In this document: positions 9,901-17,625 of the stretch, piece by piece
How positions within the stretch are numbered: the first letter of the stretch is position 1
Layout: every line of letters starts with the position of its first letter
NCBI RefSeq assembly: GCF_019633745.1
Contig: NZ_CP037968.1
Span: 1,990,789 to 2,054,788 of the forward strand
Source of the DNA: Methanofollis formosanus
Lineage (GTDB): Archaea; Halobacteriota; Methanomicrobia; Methanomicrobiales; Methanofollaceae
Reading direction: 5' to 3'
Length of the DNA: 64,000 bases
Position numbers and translations under genes: made by a program
Notes under the pieces: model-generated
Seen by the model: only the letters and a program-made list of their open reading frames with translations
Database searches by the model: none
Told to the model about the DNA's origin: nothing

Positions 9901-10808
9901 CGACCTACACCTATGTATTCGACGCCAAACCCACTCATGTGGGAGCCCTCAACTTCAACCTCAGGTTCAAGGCGCTCAATGACGAGAGCAATGTCACGCT
10001 TGTCGAGAAGGATCTGGCCGTCACCGGCCGCGGCGATGTGGCGGTGAAGGTCACCGACGAGAACGACAGCCCGGTCGAGGCGACGATCGTCCTCGACGGT
10101 TTGAGCCAGACGGCGACGAGTCACACCTTCGAAGGTCTGCTTGCGGGCACCTATCCGCTCTCGGTCTCGAAGGTGGGATACACCACGGTGAACACGACGG
10201 TGGGTGTCCAGGCGAACGGCGAGACCAATGTCACGGTGATGATGCCGACAGACCTCTCGACTCCGCGGTTGATTCTCTCCCACGGCAGCGGTATGCTTGC
10301 CGGTGTCTCGGAGGTTCCGGGCAGACTCTCCGCGGGCTTTGCGGAGAACGCCACCTACAATGCGACGGTCGTCGGGAACGGTGGAGAGATCGGACTTGCG
10401 CTGGAGTTCCCGCAGCGGTTTATGCTGAATGACCCGGTTGTGCGTTTGAACGGCGGCGGGGTACTTGACCCGAGCGAGTATGAGATCAGGGAGGGGACGT
10501 TTGAGTATGACGATTATAATGATAAGTATTCATCAAGTAATGCTACAATTATAATCTACAGCGCCCCGATCGGATTAAATACCATTGAGATTGGTCTGAC
10601 CGGGACAAGGCTCGGTGATGCCAATGGAGATGGGAAACTCACGCTGTACGATCCCATTCGGATTCTCGCGTGCTACAATCAGGACGAAGGTGGATATGCG
10701 GAATGGATCAGTGCGTATGATTATATGGACACCTTTGAACGAGAAAAACACAAAATAACTCTATTTGATGCAATAACAGCATTAAGTGACTACAATGAAC
10801 AGGGGTGA
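6981..10808 (+). CDS. Alpha-2-macroglobulin-like thioester protein with cohesin-like and dockerin modules
   Basis: About 1275 residues with a signal peptide (LLVVGLILTALLVSAASA). A cohesin-like domain spans roughly 27-155, followed by beta-sandwich domains. The region around residue 438 reads YPYGCVEQTTSR; Cys442 and Gln445 match the internal-thioester CxEQ motif of alpha-2-macroglobulins. After it come alpha-toroid-like repeats (GSWGGNHDTAMATALGLWGL; SESTAYAVLALNATG; ATQAAIDAL). Then follow further beta domains, a PEGA/carboxypeptidase-regulatory-like domain (about 1015-1080) and a C-terminal dockerin (1211-1275, first loop DANGDGKLTLYD). No membrane anchor. ATG 6981 is preferred over ATG 6975 because the GAGGTG at 6968-6973 abuts the latter. 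It starts 11 bases after the protease stop. The last 300 bases are visibly AT-richer than the rest. Confidence 0.85.
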   Translation: MNVKNLLVVGLILTALLVSAASAADLVVMPQSSTSAIGEVTDVTLRVENVNHLGGFDIDLCWDPSVVVLDPEPGSVTIGPLFSGDVNDTAYASQNGRVRVAAVNASLEGVSGTADLFTVRLKTVDDTGKSTPVAAVVNNYGFLNSTSGDDIPVNPVTNATITSQRVNRIVSEVGVASSSVSVNSSTYGVFTVANQRGVPTSELTINTTIYAPDGSVFNTAERKGIILKAYEQNVQRTEWTPTQTGTYVLNVTVTSDTDLPVVGTTTAERSVTVREFSLEFHPHVYGYSRPQVDTWFWMVWYVKPSESGKVHLNLSVPESIEVMGGTECDPWMNGGALNYVSFRMRATEIGTFTRDRFNLTASAHGKTASKASTHDIYVWVPSLEVSSVDSVNVDAVGDFEMSYNTLHTNSTYDNQTVITVQSGARGRTLAGLGYLVGYPYGCVEQTTSRMLASLNVKNYYLERPDRPADFQIIRNDANTSVSNGVVKLVRGGQVGQHEDGGWSLWGCGESESSSSSYAAYTLARVNESGEDLNRLLDGNVSTGPTVGDDTVNFEKAVEWFHGYPDDPSSNTWTWSAGVCHAWTPTSNTGFVMLIHDMIRDQGTVAEPYATYMTENMQNATRYFVETQAGDGSWGGNHDTAMATALGLWGLEAYGTPSADVTQSQIDDAKANAVAWLLENQDVDGHWKVGRFYGYSSSGRNSESTAYAVLALNATGIPAENKTIQNGVNWLVEQYESGGKWGYTWATQAAIDALIHCQPIEISTGELSISIDGNDICTLTVDDANPKVEYILTADQMATVMADGDLKREISDYSKVMQHAVTVTRNNGDGMILVSIENTQRAPVNEIDDPIEDTGTILSTGGIIPDTGSPDVVRFSENMDILGDAAPGDLFDTVTLASDPSPLVANESGKVTIQVVSGVQDVFSPMIEVPIEGFTFANGTIEENGIGVSYEVLNGSVNTDSTSIFIEPTKWLKDTTYTYVFDAKPTHVGALNFNLRFKALNDESNVTLVEKDLAVTGRGDVAVKVTDENDSPVEATIVLDGLSQTATSHTFEGLLAGTYPLSVSKVGYTTVNTTVGVQANGETNVTVMMPTDLSTPRLILSHGSGMLAGVSEVPGRLSAGFAENATYNATVVGNGGEIGLALEFPQRFMLNDPVVRLNGGGVLDPSEYEIREGTFEYDDYNDKYSSSNATIIIYSAPIGLNTIEIGLTGTRLGDANGDGKLTLYDPIRILACYNQDEGGYAEWISAYDYMDTFEREKHKITLFDAITALSDYNEQG

Positions 10809-11553
10809 TATCATCAAATCCCATTATATTTTAGTAGTGACCCTCGTGTTTCTCTTCAGTGTGCTGGTATCCAGCGCGAGTGCAGCCGAGGTTGTTCTGG
10901 ATGGAAACGAGATTGTGATACGTGGAGTGGATGACTCCGTTGGTCTTGGAGGTTTCTCGATTGTTCTATCCTATGGTTCAGACGTCAGTATCAGTTCTGT
11001 CACGGGGCTTTCAGGTTTTTTAGTGGTGAATGATACTGGGATGAGAAAAATTTCCGGCATCTATGGCGGGACCGAGATCAAGACGGGTGATATCCCTGTT
11101 GCCAAGGTATCCAGATCAGAGGCAGGGGTTGTCACTATATCTGTTCGGGAACTCATAAACCGCGAAGGAGATGCTATCCCCTTTTCGAACCCGGTATGGG
11201 GTGGAGACGATGTAACGTCACCAACACCTTCCAGGACAGAAGTTACGACCCCAGAACAGACAACGTCGTCCACCTCATCCTCAGGCGGAGAGGGGACATC
11301 AACGTCTGAAACTGGTCGCTCTAAAGAAGGAATTTCCGCTCAAGAAACGTCTGTTTCTGTAGAACACACGTCGGTGAGTGAAGTGCCATTTTCTCCTACC
11401 CCTGATGGAACTACAGCGCAGATCACTGAAAAACCATCGACGACGACAACGCCAACGCCGAAACAGCAGGCTTCTCTCTCGTTTGGAGGTTCATTTGTGG
11501 CATTTGGACTTTTGGTCGTATTAAAGCGAAGGATTAATAATTCAGGTAAATAA
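10795..11553 (+). CDS. Small membrane-anchored cohesin-like surface protein
   Basis: About 252 residues: a signal peptide (LVVTLVFLFSVLVSSASAA), a single beta-rich domain of about 110 residues whose start (EVVLDGNEIVIRGVDDSVGL, then GGFSIVLSY) resembles the cohesin-like module of the preceding protein (VENVNHLGGFDIDL), a long Ser/Thr-rich and probably glycosylated stalk (about 145-225), and one C-terminal helix (GSFVAFGLLVVLKRRI). It therefore looks like a one-cohesin surface anchor that could hold the two dockerin proteins encoded upstream. The start overlaps the upstream stop; GTG 10786 is an alternative. Base composition is clearly AT-richer than the neighbours. The cohesin assignment rests on pattern and context. 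Confidence 0.7.
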   Translation: MNRGDIIKSHYILVVTLVFLFSVLVSSASAAEVVLDGNEIVIRGVDDSVGLGGFSIVLSYGSDVSISSVTGLSGFLVVNDTGMRKISGIYGGTEIKTGDIPVAKVSRSEAGVVTISVRELINREGDAIPFSNPVWGGDDVTSPTPSRTEVTTPEQTTSSTSSSGGEGTSTSETGRSKEGISAQETSVSVEHTSVSEVPFSPTPDGTTAQITEKPSTTTTPTPKQQASLSFGGSFVAFGLLVVLKRRINNSGK

Positions 11554-11570
11554 TTAGGATGTGATAGTTC

Positions 11571-14500
11571 ATGGAAAAAAAGCGTGTTGTTGCAATTACG
11601 TTTGTGCTCTTATGCCTATGCGTAGGTTTTGCTGTTGCAGCTCCAGCAGGATCTTTGAAGGCAGGAGATGCACAAAACGTCCCTGATGGGGCAAATGAGT
11701 CTGTTGAATTTTGTTTGTCCCATAATTTTACAGATCCTGGTGTTAGTGGAGTATCATTCAGGGTATTCTATGATCAGGATGTTACCGAGCCACTGGAATC
11801 AAAAGAGACCTCCTCGGAGTATGTGGGTCTGCCTGATTTCAAGTATTATTCTGGATATATAAAAGTCTCCTTAACCGCTAAAGATTATGCTGGCAAAGGA
11901 TATCCACAAGATTGCTGGCTTGTGAGGATACCGATGAAAGCATTGAAGAACGACGGCAGTTCTTCAGAGATCGGTCTGGTAATGCGGGAGGTAACTGCTG
12001 TTGGTGGTAGTGATATTACCGATTCGTTTACTGTCGTCAACGGCACCTTCTCCACCCTCGACGAGGTCGCTCCCAACATCACCTTTGCCACCCCCCAGAC
12101 GGTCTCCTCCACCTTTAACGTCGCCGGTACGATCGCCGATGTCGGCGGCATGGGCACGGCGACTGCTTATCTGGTCAATGCCACGGAAAACGTGACTGTG
12201 GAACTGCCTCTCACCCAGACCGCCCCCGACACCTGGACCTTCGATAGCGGGGTCACCTGGCCGGTCTACGAACCGGTGACCATCAAGGTCTCGGCCACCG
12301 ACGCCGCCGGCAACTCCGACATGGAGTCGAAGATGGTCGAGGTATCTGAGATTGGATTTTCGAAAGAAGAACCGAGCGGCTACATCAACGCGCAACCTGA
12401 CAAGATCAGGGTTTTTACCACGCAGATGAACAAGTCCACGGTCACGCTGACTCTCACCAGTCCTGAATCCGTGGATATCCCCCTCAATGTAACTTTCGAC
12501 GGCAACTATGCACAGAACACTTCGGTTCCCCCACTCGTTGACGGTACCTGGGGGGTGACCGCCCGCGGAGAGGACAACACCGAAATCGGAGGAGTTTACA
12601 TCCTTGAATGGTCCTTCGCTCTCGACCGGGAACCGCCGGTGATTAACTCCTTCAGCATCACCGACACCGACGGTGACGGCTATCTTGAGGCCGGCGAAGT
12701 GCTGAACTTCAACTGGGATGTCTCCGGTGCGGGCGCCGTCCACCTCATGGACAACAAGACTCATGAGGTCTTCTTCGTCTCGACCGACCTCACCGGCACC
12801 AACAGCACGACCATCGACGTCGGCAACCGCAATATGGTCTTTGCCGCATTCGACGAGGCAGGAAACGCTGCATACGTGCCCTTCCACCTGTATTACAACT
12901 ACATGGCGTGGATCAACTCCACCAGGATCGGCACGGTCTCGGGCATCGACACGAACCTCTCTGCGGTGCGCCAGCTCGACCTGACCGCGCAGGGCTCGGT
13001 TGTCTTCTATAATGCCCGCGAGGCTCCTTGCGTTCCGATCGGCACGGTCAAAAGGTCGGTGGCAGGGGTCGGCCAGGTGACGAACGACACCTATGTCAAG
13101 GTCGACAACACTGCCAACGCCACCTACTCCGGCGCAGACACCTATGACTGTGTCTGGACCTACAACCCGTGCAGCGATCTCGACTTCCTTGTGGGGGCAC
13201 CCTGCATCGATGCCGCAAATCTCGTGATCCTGGAGGCAAACGAAAGTTACATCGCCCAGCTAGCCCATGAAGGCAAGGCCGCACGCGACACGATCGATTA
13301 CAACAACCTCATCCAGAAGTGTGCCTGGATATTCATCGACGGCGGGTACACGAAGATCAAGATCAACCCCGACGGAACCTTCACCCAGCCTGTCGCCGAG
13401 GGCAAATCCCTGAAGGTCGCTGCCTCGGGCAATATCGTCGATACCTTCCGTATTGCCGATAACCAGGTCAACCTGACCGCCGGGTACCACCTGAGTGCGC
13501 AGGTCCACAACGGCACCACGCTCCCGGCCATCACGCTCCCGGTCGGCGACTATGCTCTTGCCACCATCAGCATGGACGGTGACAGGATCGGTGTTATCAC
13601 CGGGATGCCCTTCACCGTCATGGAGGCTCCCGACGTAGGGACGGTGCCCGCCTCGGTGGTTCGTGGCACGTCCTTCACCGCCGCCTTCCCATCAGAATGC
13701 GATTGCATCGGTGCGGTGGTTATCAGAAATGCTACCTGGGACGGACAGGTTGAGGTCGACGCCTGCACCCTCGGTGTTGACTCGCTCTGTGTGAACCTGA
13801 CATATGACGGTATCCCGGCTACGAAGAAACTCTACGGCAACGTCTATGCCAGTCCCGATGCCGCCGAGTACGCTTACGCCAGAAACGCAAGTTCGGTCTC
13901 GGTCCCGACCGACGGTCTCCTCCCTGGAACCTATGATGTCCACCTGGCCGCCGTCTGTGAGGAGAACGGCACGGTCAAATCCTACGGCTACCACCAGATC
14001 GTAGTGCAGAGCCCGTCCGCCCCGGTCGCTGCCTTCAATGCGGACCCGATGAGCGGGTTCGCGCCGCTCACCGTGACCTTCACCGACGCCTCCACCGGCC
14101 AGATCAACACCTGGTACTGGGAGTTCGGGGACGGCACCACCTGCTGGAATCAGAACCCGTCCCCCCATGTCTACAACGCCCCGGGCACCTATCAGGTGAA
14201 CCTGACCGTGTGGGGTTACGGCGGCAACAGCAAGGTTTCAAAGGAGATCGTCGTCATATCCCCGACGCCGGTCGCCAACTTTACCGCAAACCCGACGAGC
14301 GGGAATGCACCGCTCACCGTGACCTTCACCGACGCTTCCACCGGGAACATCAACACCTGGGCATGGGAGTTCGGTGACGGTACCACCTGCGGTAATCAGA
14401 ACCCGTCCCCTCACATCTACAACGCCCCGGGTACCTATCAGGTGAACCTGACGGTGACCGGCCCGACCGGCAGCGATACGAAATCCACCGAGATCACCGT

Positions 14501-15668
14501 GACCGACGTGCCTCCTGCACCGGTCGCGAACTTCATCGCAAGCCCGACGAGCGGGTACGCACCGCTCACCGTGACCCTCACCGACAGATCTACCGGGAAC
14601 ATCACCTCCTGGTTCTGGGACTTCGGTGACGGCACGAACTCGACAAAACAGAATGTCACAACCCATACCTTCGGTTCGGTCGGAACCTATCTGGTGAACC
14701 TGACCGTGACCGGTCCTGGCGGCAGTGCCTACAAAACCGCGACCATCACTGTCAAGAAGAAGTCGTCCGGCGGCGGTGGCGGCGGTGGCGGCGGGAGCCA
14801 CACCGTTCCGCCAGTCGAACCGACCGGCCCCTCAGTCCCCGGCCCCAGTCTCTGGTCCACCTTCTCCCTGAGCGGTGCGTCCTTCTCCACCACTGACGGC
14901 GTCCAGACCTTCTCGATCGACCTCGATAAGGCGGAACGCGTCAAGGTCGAAGGCGACACCGTCACCTTCAGTAAGAACGGCCTGGTCTTTGAAATCAAGG
15001 GTTCTGACCTCAAAAAGTCAGGGAACACCCTCACCGGCACCGTCAACTCGTTGAAGATCAAGTCCGGGCTGCTCGAAGGCTCTGAAAACGTGTCTGCACG
15101 GTTCACGGCAGAGTTCCCGTACTTCCCGGTGAACGCCACGATCGGCGCTGACCTGATCGAGAACGTGAGCGAGAACGTCGCTTCGGCATACAGCCTTGCC
15201 CTCCTTGACGAGGGGCTCGACGTCTCCGAGATCGCTTACACCATGAAGGTCACCAAGAAGGGCATCGAGAAGTGCGGCCCTGCGACGATCACGATGACGG
15301 TCTCGCCCGAGTGGGTAACGGCCCGCGGCGGCGTGGACAAGATTCGGATCCTCAGAATGGCAGACGACGGCACCACCCAGGTGCTCGAGACGGTCTTCAA
15401 GGGCTATGACACCGATGGTCAGTACGTCTTCGAGGCAGTCTCCCCGGACGGCCTCTCTGAGATCGGACTGGTCGCGGTGACCGAGTCGACCGCGGTCACG
15501 GTAAAGCCCACTGATGTGGGTGTCGGTGCGGAGACTCCCACGACGATCCCGGCCGGCGGCGACGAGACGCCCGCTGAGGGAGGTCTTCCGGTCGGCTTGA
15601 TTGCCGTCGTTCTGGTGGCTATCGTCGCTATCGCGGCGGTCGGTTACTACTTCCAGAAGAAAGAATAA
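11571..15668 (+). CDS. Giant PKD-repeat surface protein with C-terminal membrane anchor
   Basis: 1365 residues: a signal peptide (VVAITFVLLCLCVGFAVAA), an N-terminal cohesin-like domain (about 25-160), Ig-like beta domains, and three PKD domains (about 817-895, 899-980, 983-1061) with the repeated motif WEFGDGTT or WDFGDGTN. A nine-glycine linker follows, then a PGF-pre-PGF-type domain (about 1092-1310) and a C-terminal helix (GLIAVVLVAIVAIAAVGYYF) ending in QKKE. PKD and PGF-pre-PGF domains are typical of methanogen envelope proteins. As last gene of the operon it may serve as a large cell-surface scaffold or adhesin. The first 465 bases are AT-rich, then composition switches sharply to GC-rich near 12035, suggesting module exchange. 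An S-layer role is possible but not shown. Confidence 0.85.
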   Translation: MEKKRVVAITFVLLCLCVGFAVAAPAGSLKAGDAQNVPDGANESVEFCLSHNFTDPGVSGVSFRVFYDQDVTEPLESKETSSEYVGLPDFKYYSGYIKVSLTAKDYAGKGYPQDCWLVRIPMKALKNDGSSSEIGLVMREVTAVGGSDITDSFTVVNGTFSTLDEVAPNITFATPQTVSSTFNVAGTIADVGGMGTATAYLVNATENVTVELPLTQTAPDTWTFDSGVTWPVYEPVTIKVSATDAAGNSDMESKMVEVSEIGFSKEEPSGYINAQPDKIRVFTTQMNKSTVTLTLTSPESVDIPLNVTFDGNYAQNTSVPPLVDGTWGVTARGEDNTEIGGVYILEWSFALDREPPVINSFSITDTDGDGYLEAGEVLNFNWDVSGAGAVHLMDNKTHEVFFVSTDLTGTNSTTIDVGNRNMVFAAFDEAGNAAYVPFHLYYNYMAWINSTRIGTVSGIDTNLSAVRQLDLTAQGSVVFYNAREAPCVPIGTVKRSVAGVGQVTNDTYVKVDNTANATYSGADTYDCVWTYNPCSDLDFLVGAPCIDAANLVILEANESYIAQLAHEGKAARDTIDYNNLIQKCAWIFIDGGYTKIKINPDGTFTQPVAEGKSLKVAASGNIVDTFRIADNQVNLTAGYHLSAQVHNGTTLPAITLPVGDYALATISMDGDRIGVITGMPFTVMEAPDVGTVPASVVRGTSFTAAFPSECDCIGAVVIRNATWDGQVEVDACTLGVDSLCVNLTYDGIPATKKLYGNVYASPDAAEYAYARNASSVSVPTDGLLPGTYDVHLAAVCEENGTVKSYGYHQIVVQSPSAPVAAFNADPMSGFAPLTVTFTDASTGQINTWYWEFGDGTTCWNQNPSPHVYNAPGTYQVNLTVWGYGGNSKVSKEIVVISPTPVANFTANPTSGNAPLTVTFTDASTGNINTWAWEFGDGTTCGNQNPSPHIYNAPGTYQVNLTVTGPTGSDTKSTEITVTDVPPAPVANFIASPTSGYAPLTVTLTDRSTGNITSWFWDFGDGTNSTKQNVTTHTFGSVGTYLVNLTVTGPGGSAYKTATITVKKKSSGGGGGGGGGSHTVPPVEPTGPSVPGPSLWSTFSLSGASFSTTDGVQTFSIDLDKAERVKVEGDTVTFSKNGLVFEIKGSDLKKSGNTLTGTVNSLKIKSGLLEGSENVSARFTAEFPYFPVNATIGADLIENVSENVASAYSLALLDEGLDVSEIAYTMKVTKKGIEKCGPATITMTVSPEWVTARGGVDKIRILRMADDGTTQVLETVFKGYDTDGQYVFEAVSPDGLSEIGLVAVTESTAVTVKPTDVGVGAETPTTIPAGGDETPAEGGLPVGLIAVVLVAIVAIAAVGYYFQKKE

Positions 15669-15670
15669 TC

Positions 15671-15686
15671 TCTCTTTTTTTTTGCT
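15671..15686 (+). terminator. Poly-T terminator of the surface operon
   Basis: A run of nine T preceded by CTCTC begins a few bases after the stop codon of the PKD protein. U-rich tracts of this kind act as intrinsic terminators in Archaea. Confidence 0.6.
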
Positions 15687-15837
15687 CACGAGGGCCACCT
15701 GAGGTTCTGCTTCGTCAACATAGCAGGAGACTTCTGCACATGTCGTGAGTTGTGAAGATGCTCTCACACCGATCCCCGCCGTTCTTCGGGGTGAAGGGCG
15801 AGCACGCTCATGGTTCTCGATCGATTTCTATCCTGCT

Positions 15838-16048
15838 GGCTCTGTAGGATCTGGCATGAACCCCAGGCCTAAGCATACGCGATGAAAATGGTCTTGGGTC
15901 TCTGGAGCAGGCATGGATCCGTGCTCCCTCTTCGAAGCAAGACATCACGAGGAACATCATCGAGTTGCCGCCCCCTGGACCCCCCGCACGAAGATTGGCG
16001 GCGGACGATATCCCATCTTCCAGGATCTTTTTCAGCCTTCCCGGCACC
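15838..16048. repeat. Dispersed intergenic repeat, copy A (rearranged)
   Basis: It starts with GGCTCTGTAGGAT and then AAGCATACGCGATGA (15871-15885), the reverse complement of the family's GTATGCTTGAG end. The family core ACCCCCCGCACGAAGATTGG (15979-15998) follows in forward orientation, and an inverted core remnant (ATCTTCGTCCTGAGAGTC) lies near 16048-16065. The halves are in opposite orientation compared with other copies. It fills the gap between two convergent genes. Confidence 0.6.
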
Positions 16049-16064
16049 ATCTTCGTCCTGAGAG

Positions 16065-16790
16065 TCATTCCCCTTTTTCAGGCGGACCCCTTTCATCACC
16101 GTCCAGGATCAGTTGTATCCACGCCAGGGCGATCCCGGCGCCGACGATGACCAGGCCGCAGAGGGCGATGTCGGCCGGGGCCCGGAGGTGGGTGACCGCC
16201 CAGGGGATGGGAAAAAGCCCGGAGAGGATGAGGAGTCCGCCGGCGACGATGAGGAGGATGCCGAGCGGGACGGCAAGCCGCTCGACGATCCGCCCGGAAC
16301 GTGAGAAGAAGGCGTCTCGCCAGGATTTTTTCAGGAACAGGAGACCGAACGAGAGGATGACCAGGAGGAAGATCCATTCCGACGGTTCGGAGAGTTCGGC
16401 CATGACCAGGTCCTGGAAGGTGGTGGTGTCGGCGCCGCCGGAGAACGGACCGAGAATAGGGTAATACCAGTTGGTCGGTTCACGCCACATGGCGTCCAGT
16501 AGCTGATGGGATCCGATCCCGACGGCGAGGGCGAGGACGATACCGTTGCGGTATCGCCAGAAGAGAAGTGCGCCGACGAGAGCAACGGCGAAAAGGACGA
16601 TGAGGGTGTGAGTATAGATCCGTCCATATCCCAGGGAGTCGGCGAGGAAGATGTGTCCCAGCGGCTTGTCGATGAGATCAGGGAGGATCGCCCCGAAGGC
16701 GCAGGCCGGCACTGCCCGCATGTCCCGGAGTACCCGGGCGAGGAGGAGACCGAGGATGAACCCGGCGACAAGGTGGCAGAGGAGAAACAT
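16065..16790 (-). CDS. DUF457/YdjM-type membrane protein
   Basis: 241 residues, strongly hydrophobic, starting MFLLCHLVAGFILGLLLARV. The N-terminal half has the family pattern: an early His (CHLVAG), a Pro-Asp in AILPDLIDKPLGH, a His in RIYTHTL and an SHQLLDAMW motif. These conserved His and Asp residues are why YdjM/DUF457 proteins are called membrane-bound, probably metal-dependent hydrolases. At least five membrane segments are visible. A TATA-like GTAGATATAGCG about 30 bases upstream supports ATG 16790 rather than an upstream start. It is divergent from the ABC transporter genes. Substrate is unknown. Confidence 0.75.
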   Translation of the reverse strand: MFLLCHLVAGFILGLLLARVLRDMRAVPACAFGAILPDLIDKPLGHIFLADSLGYGRIYTHTLIVLFAVALVGALLFWRYRNGIVLALAVGIGSHQLLDAMWREPTNWYYPILGPFSGGADTTTFQDLVMAELSEPSEWIFLLVILSFGLLFLKKSWRDAFFSRSGRIVERLAVPLGILLIVAGGLLILSGLFPIPWAVTHLRAPADIALCGLVIVGAGIALAWIQLILDGDERGPPEKGE

Positions 16791-16953
16791 CGCTCGTACT
16801 CGCGAGTTCACGCTATATCTACTTTGTTCATCAGATGCAGGGTCGTCAGGTATATGAGCGAGCGAAGGAAGATCTATTGGACACTCGCCCTGCCACCCCC
16901 TCCCCCCCAGGCAGGGTTCCTCTCCCCGGGGGAGTTTTATGGAGGCATGATCG

Positions 16954-17625
16954 ATGAGCACCGAGGTCATCAGGCTGGAACACGTGCGGAAAGTCTACCC
17001 ACGGCTCGCCGGAGACGTCGTCGCCCTCGACGACCTCTCCCTTACGATCGAGGAAGGGGATTTCGTGGCCGTGATGGGTTCGTCGGGCTCGGGCAAGTCC
17101 ACGCTCATGAACCAGATCGGATGCCTCGACGTCCCGACCTCGGGCACCCTCTGGATCGCCGGCAAGAACGTCGGTGAGATGAGCGATTTCGAACTGACCC
17201 AGCTGCGCCGCGACACCATCGGGTTCGTTTTCCAGAAGTTCAACCTCATCCCGGTGCTGACGGCACGGGAAAACGTGGAGATCCCCCTTATCCTCAAAGA
17301 AGGACATCGGGATACGCAGGGCCGGGCCGAGACCCTCCTCAGGACCGTCGGTCTCGACGGCGAGGTGATCACCCACACCCCGGCCGAACTCTCAGGCGGG
17401 CAACAGCAACGGGTGGCCATCGCGAGGGCCCTGGTCAACGATCCCAGGATCCTCCTCTGCGACGAACCGACCGGCAACCTGGACTCGAAGACGAGCACGC
17501 AGATCATGGACCTCCTGGCCGCCCTCCACCGCGAGGGACGGACGGTGGTGATGGTCACCCACGACCAGGCCACGGCCGAGTACGCCGACCGGATCGTGAC
17601 CATCTCGGACGGGCGGGTGGTCTGA
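16954..17625 (+). CDS. ABC transporter ATP-binding protein, MacB/LolD type
   Basis: 223 residues. Walker A GSSGSGKST near 42-50, Q-loop FVFQKFN, signature LSGGQQQR, Walker [14 protein letters not shown] and switch His in VTHD are all intact. The DEPTGNLDS sequence and short length place it with MacB/LolD/FtsE-type ATPases, which power permeases that act on the envelope rather than classical import. A GGAGG at 16941-16945 sits eight bases before ATG 16954. The permease gene begins immediately after its stop. Substrate is unknown. Confidence 0.93.
   Translation: MSTEVIRLEHVRKVYPRLAGDVVALDDLSLTIEEGDFVAVMGSSGSGKSTLMNQIGCLDVPTSGTLWIAGKNVGEMSDFELTQLRRDTIGFVFQKFNLIPVLTARENVEIPLILKEGHRDTQGRAETLLRTVGLDGEVITHTPAELSGGQQQRVAIARALVNDPRILLCDEPTGNLDSKTSTQIMDLLAALHREGRTVVMVTHDQATAEYADRIVTISDGRVV

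Noticed and set aside
14760-14800. Poly-glycine run in the PKD protein as a possible sequence error
   Set aside because: The frame stays open into a well-formed C-terminal domain, and such linkers are common in surface proteins.
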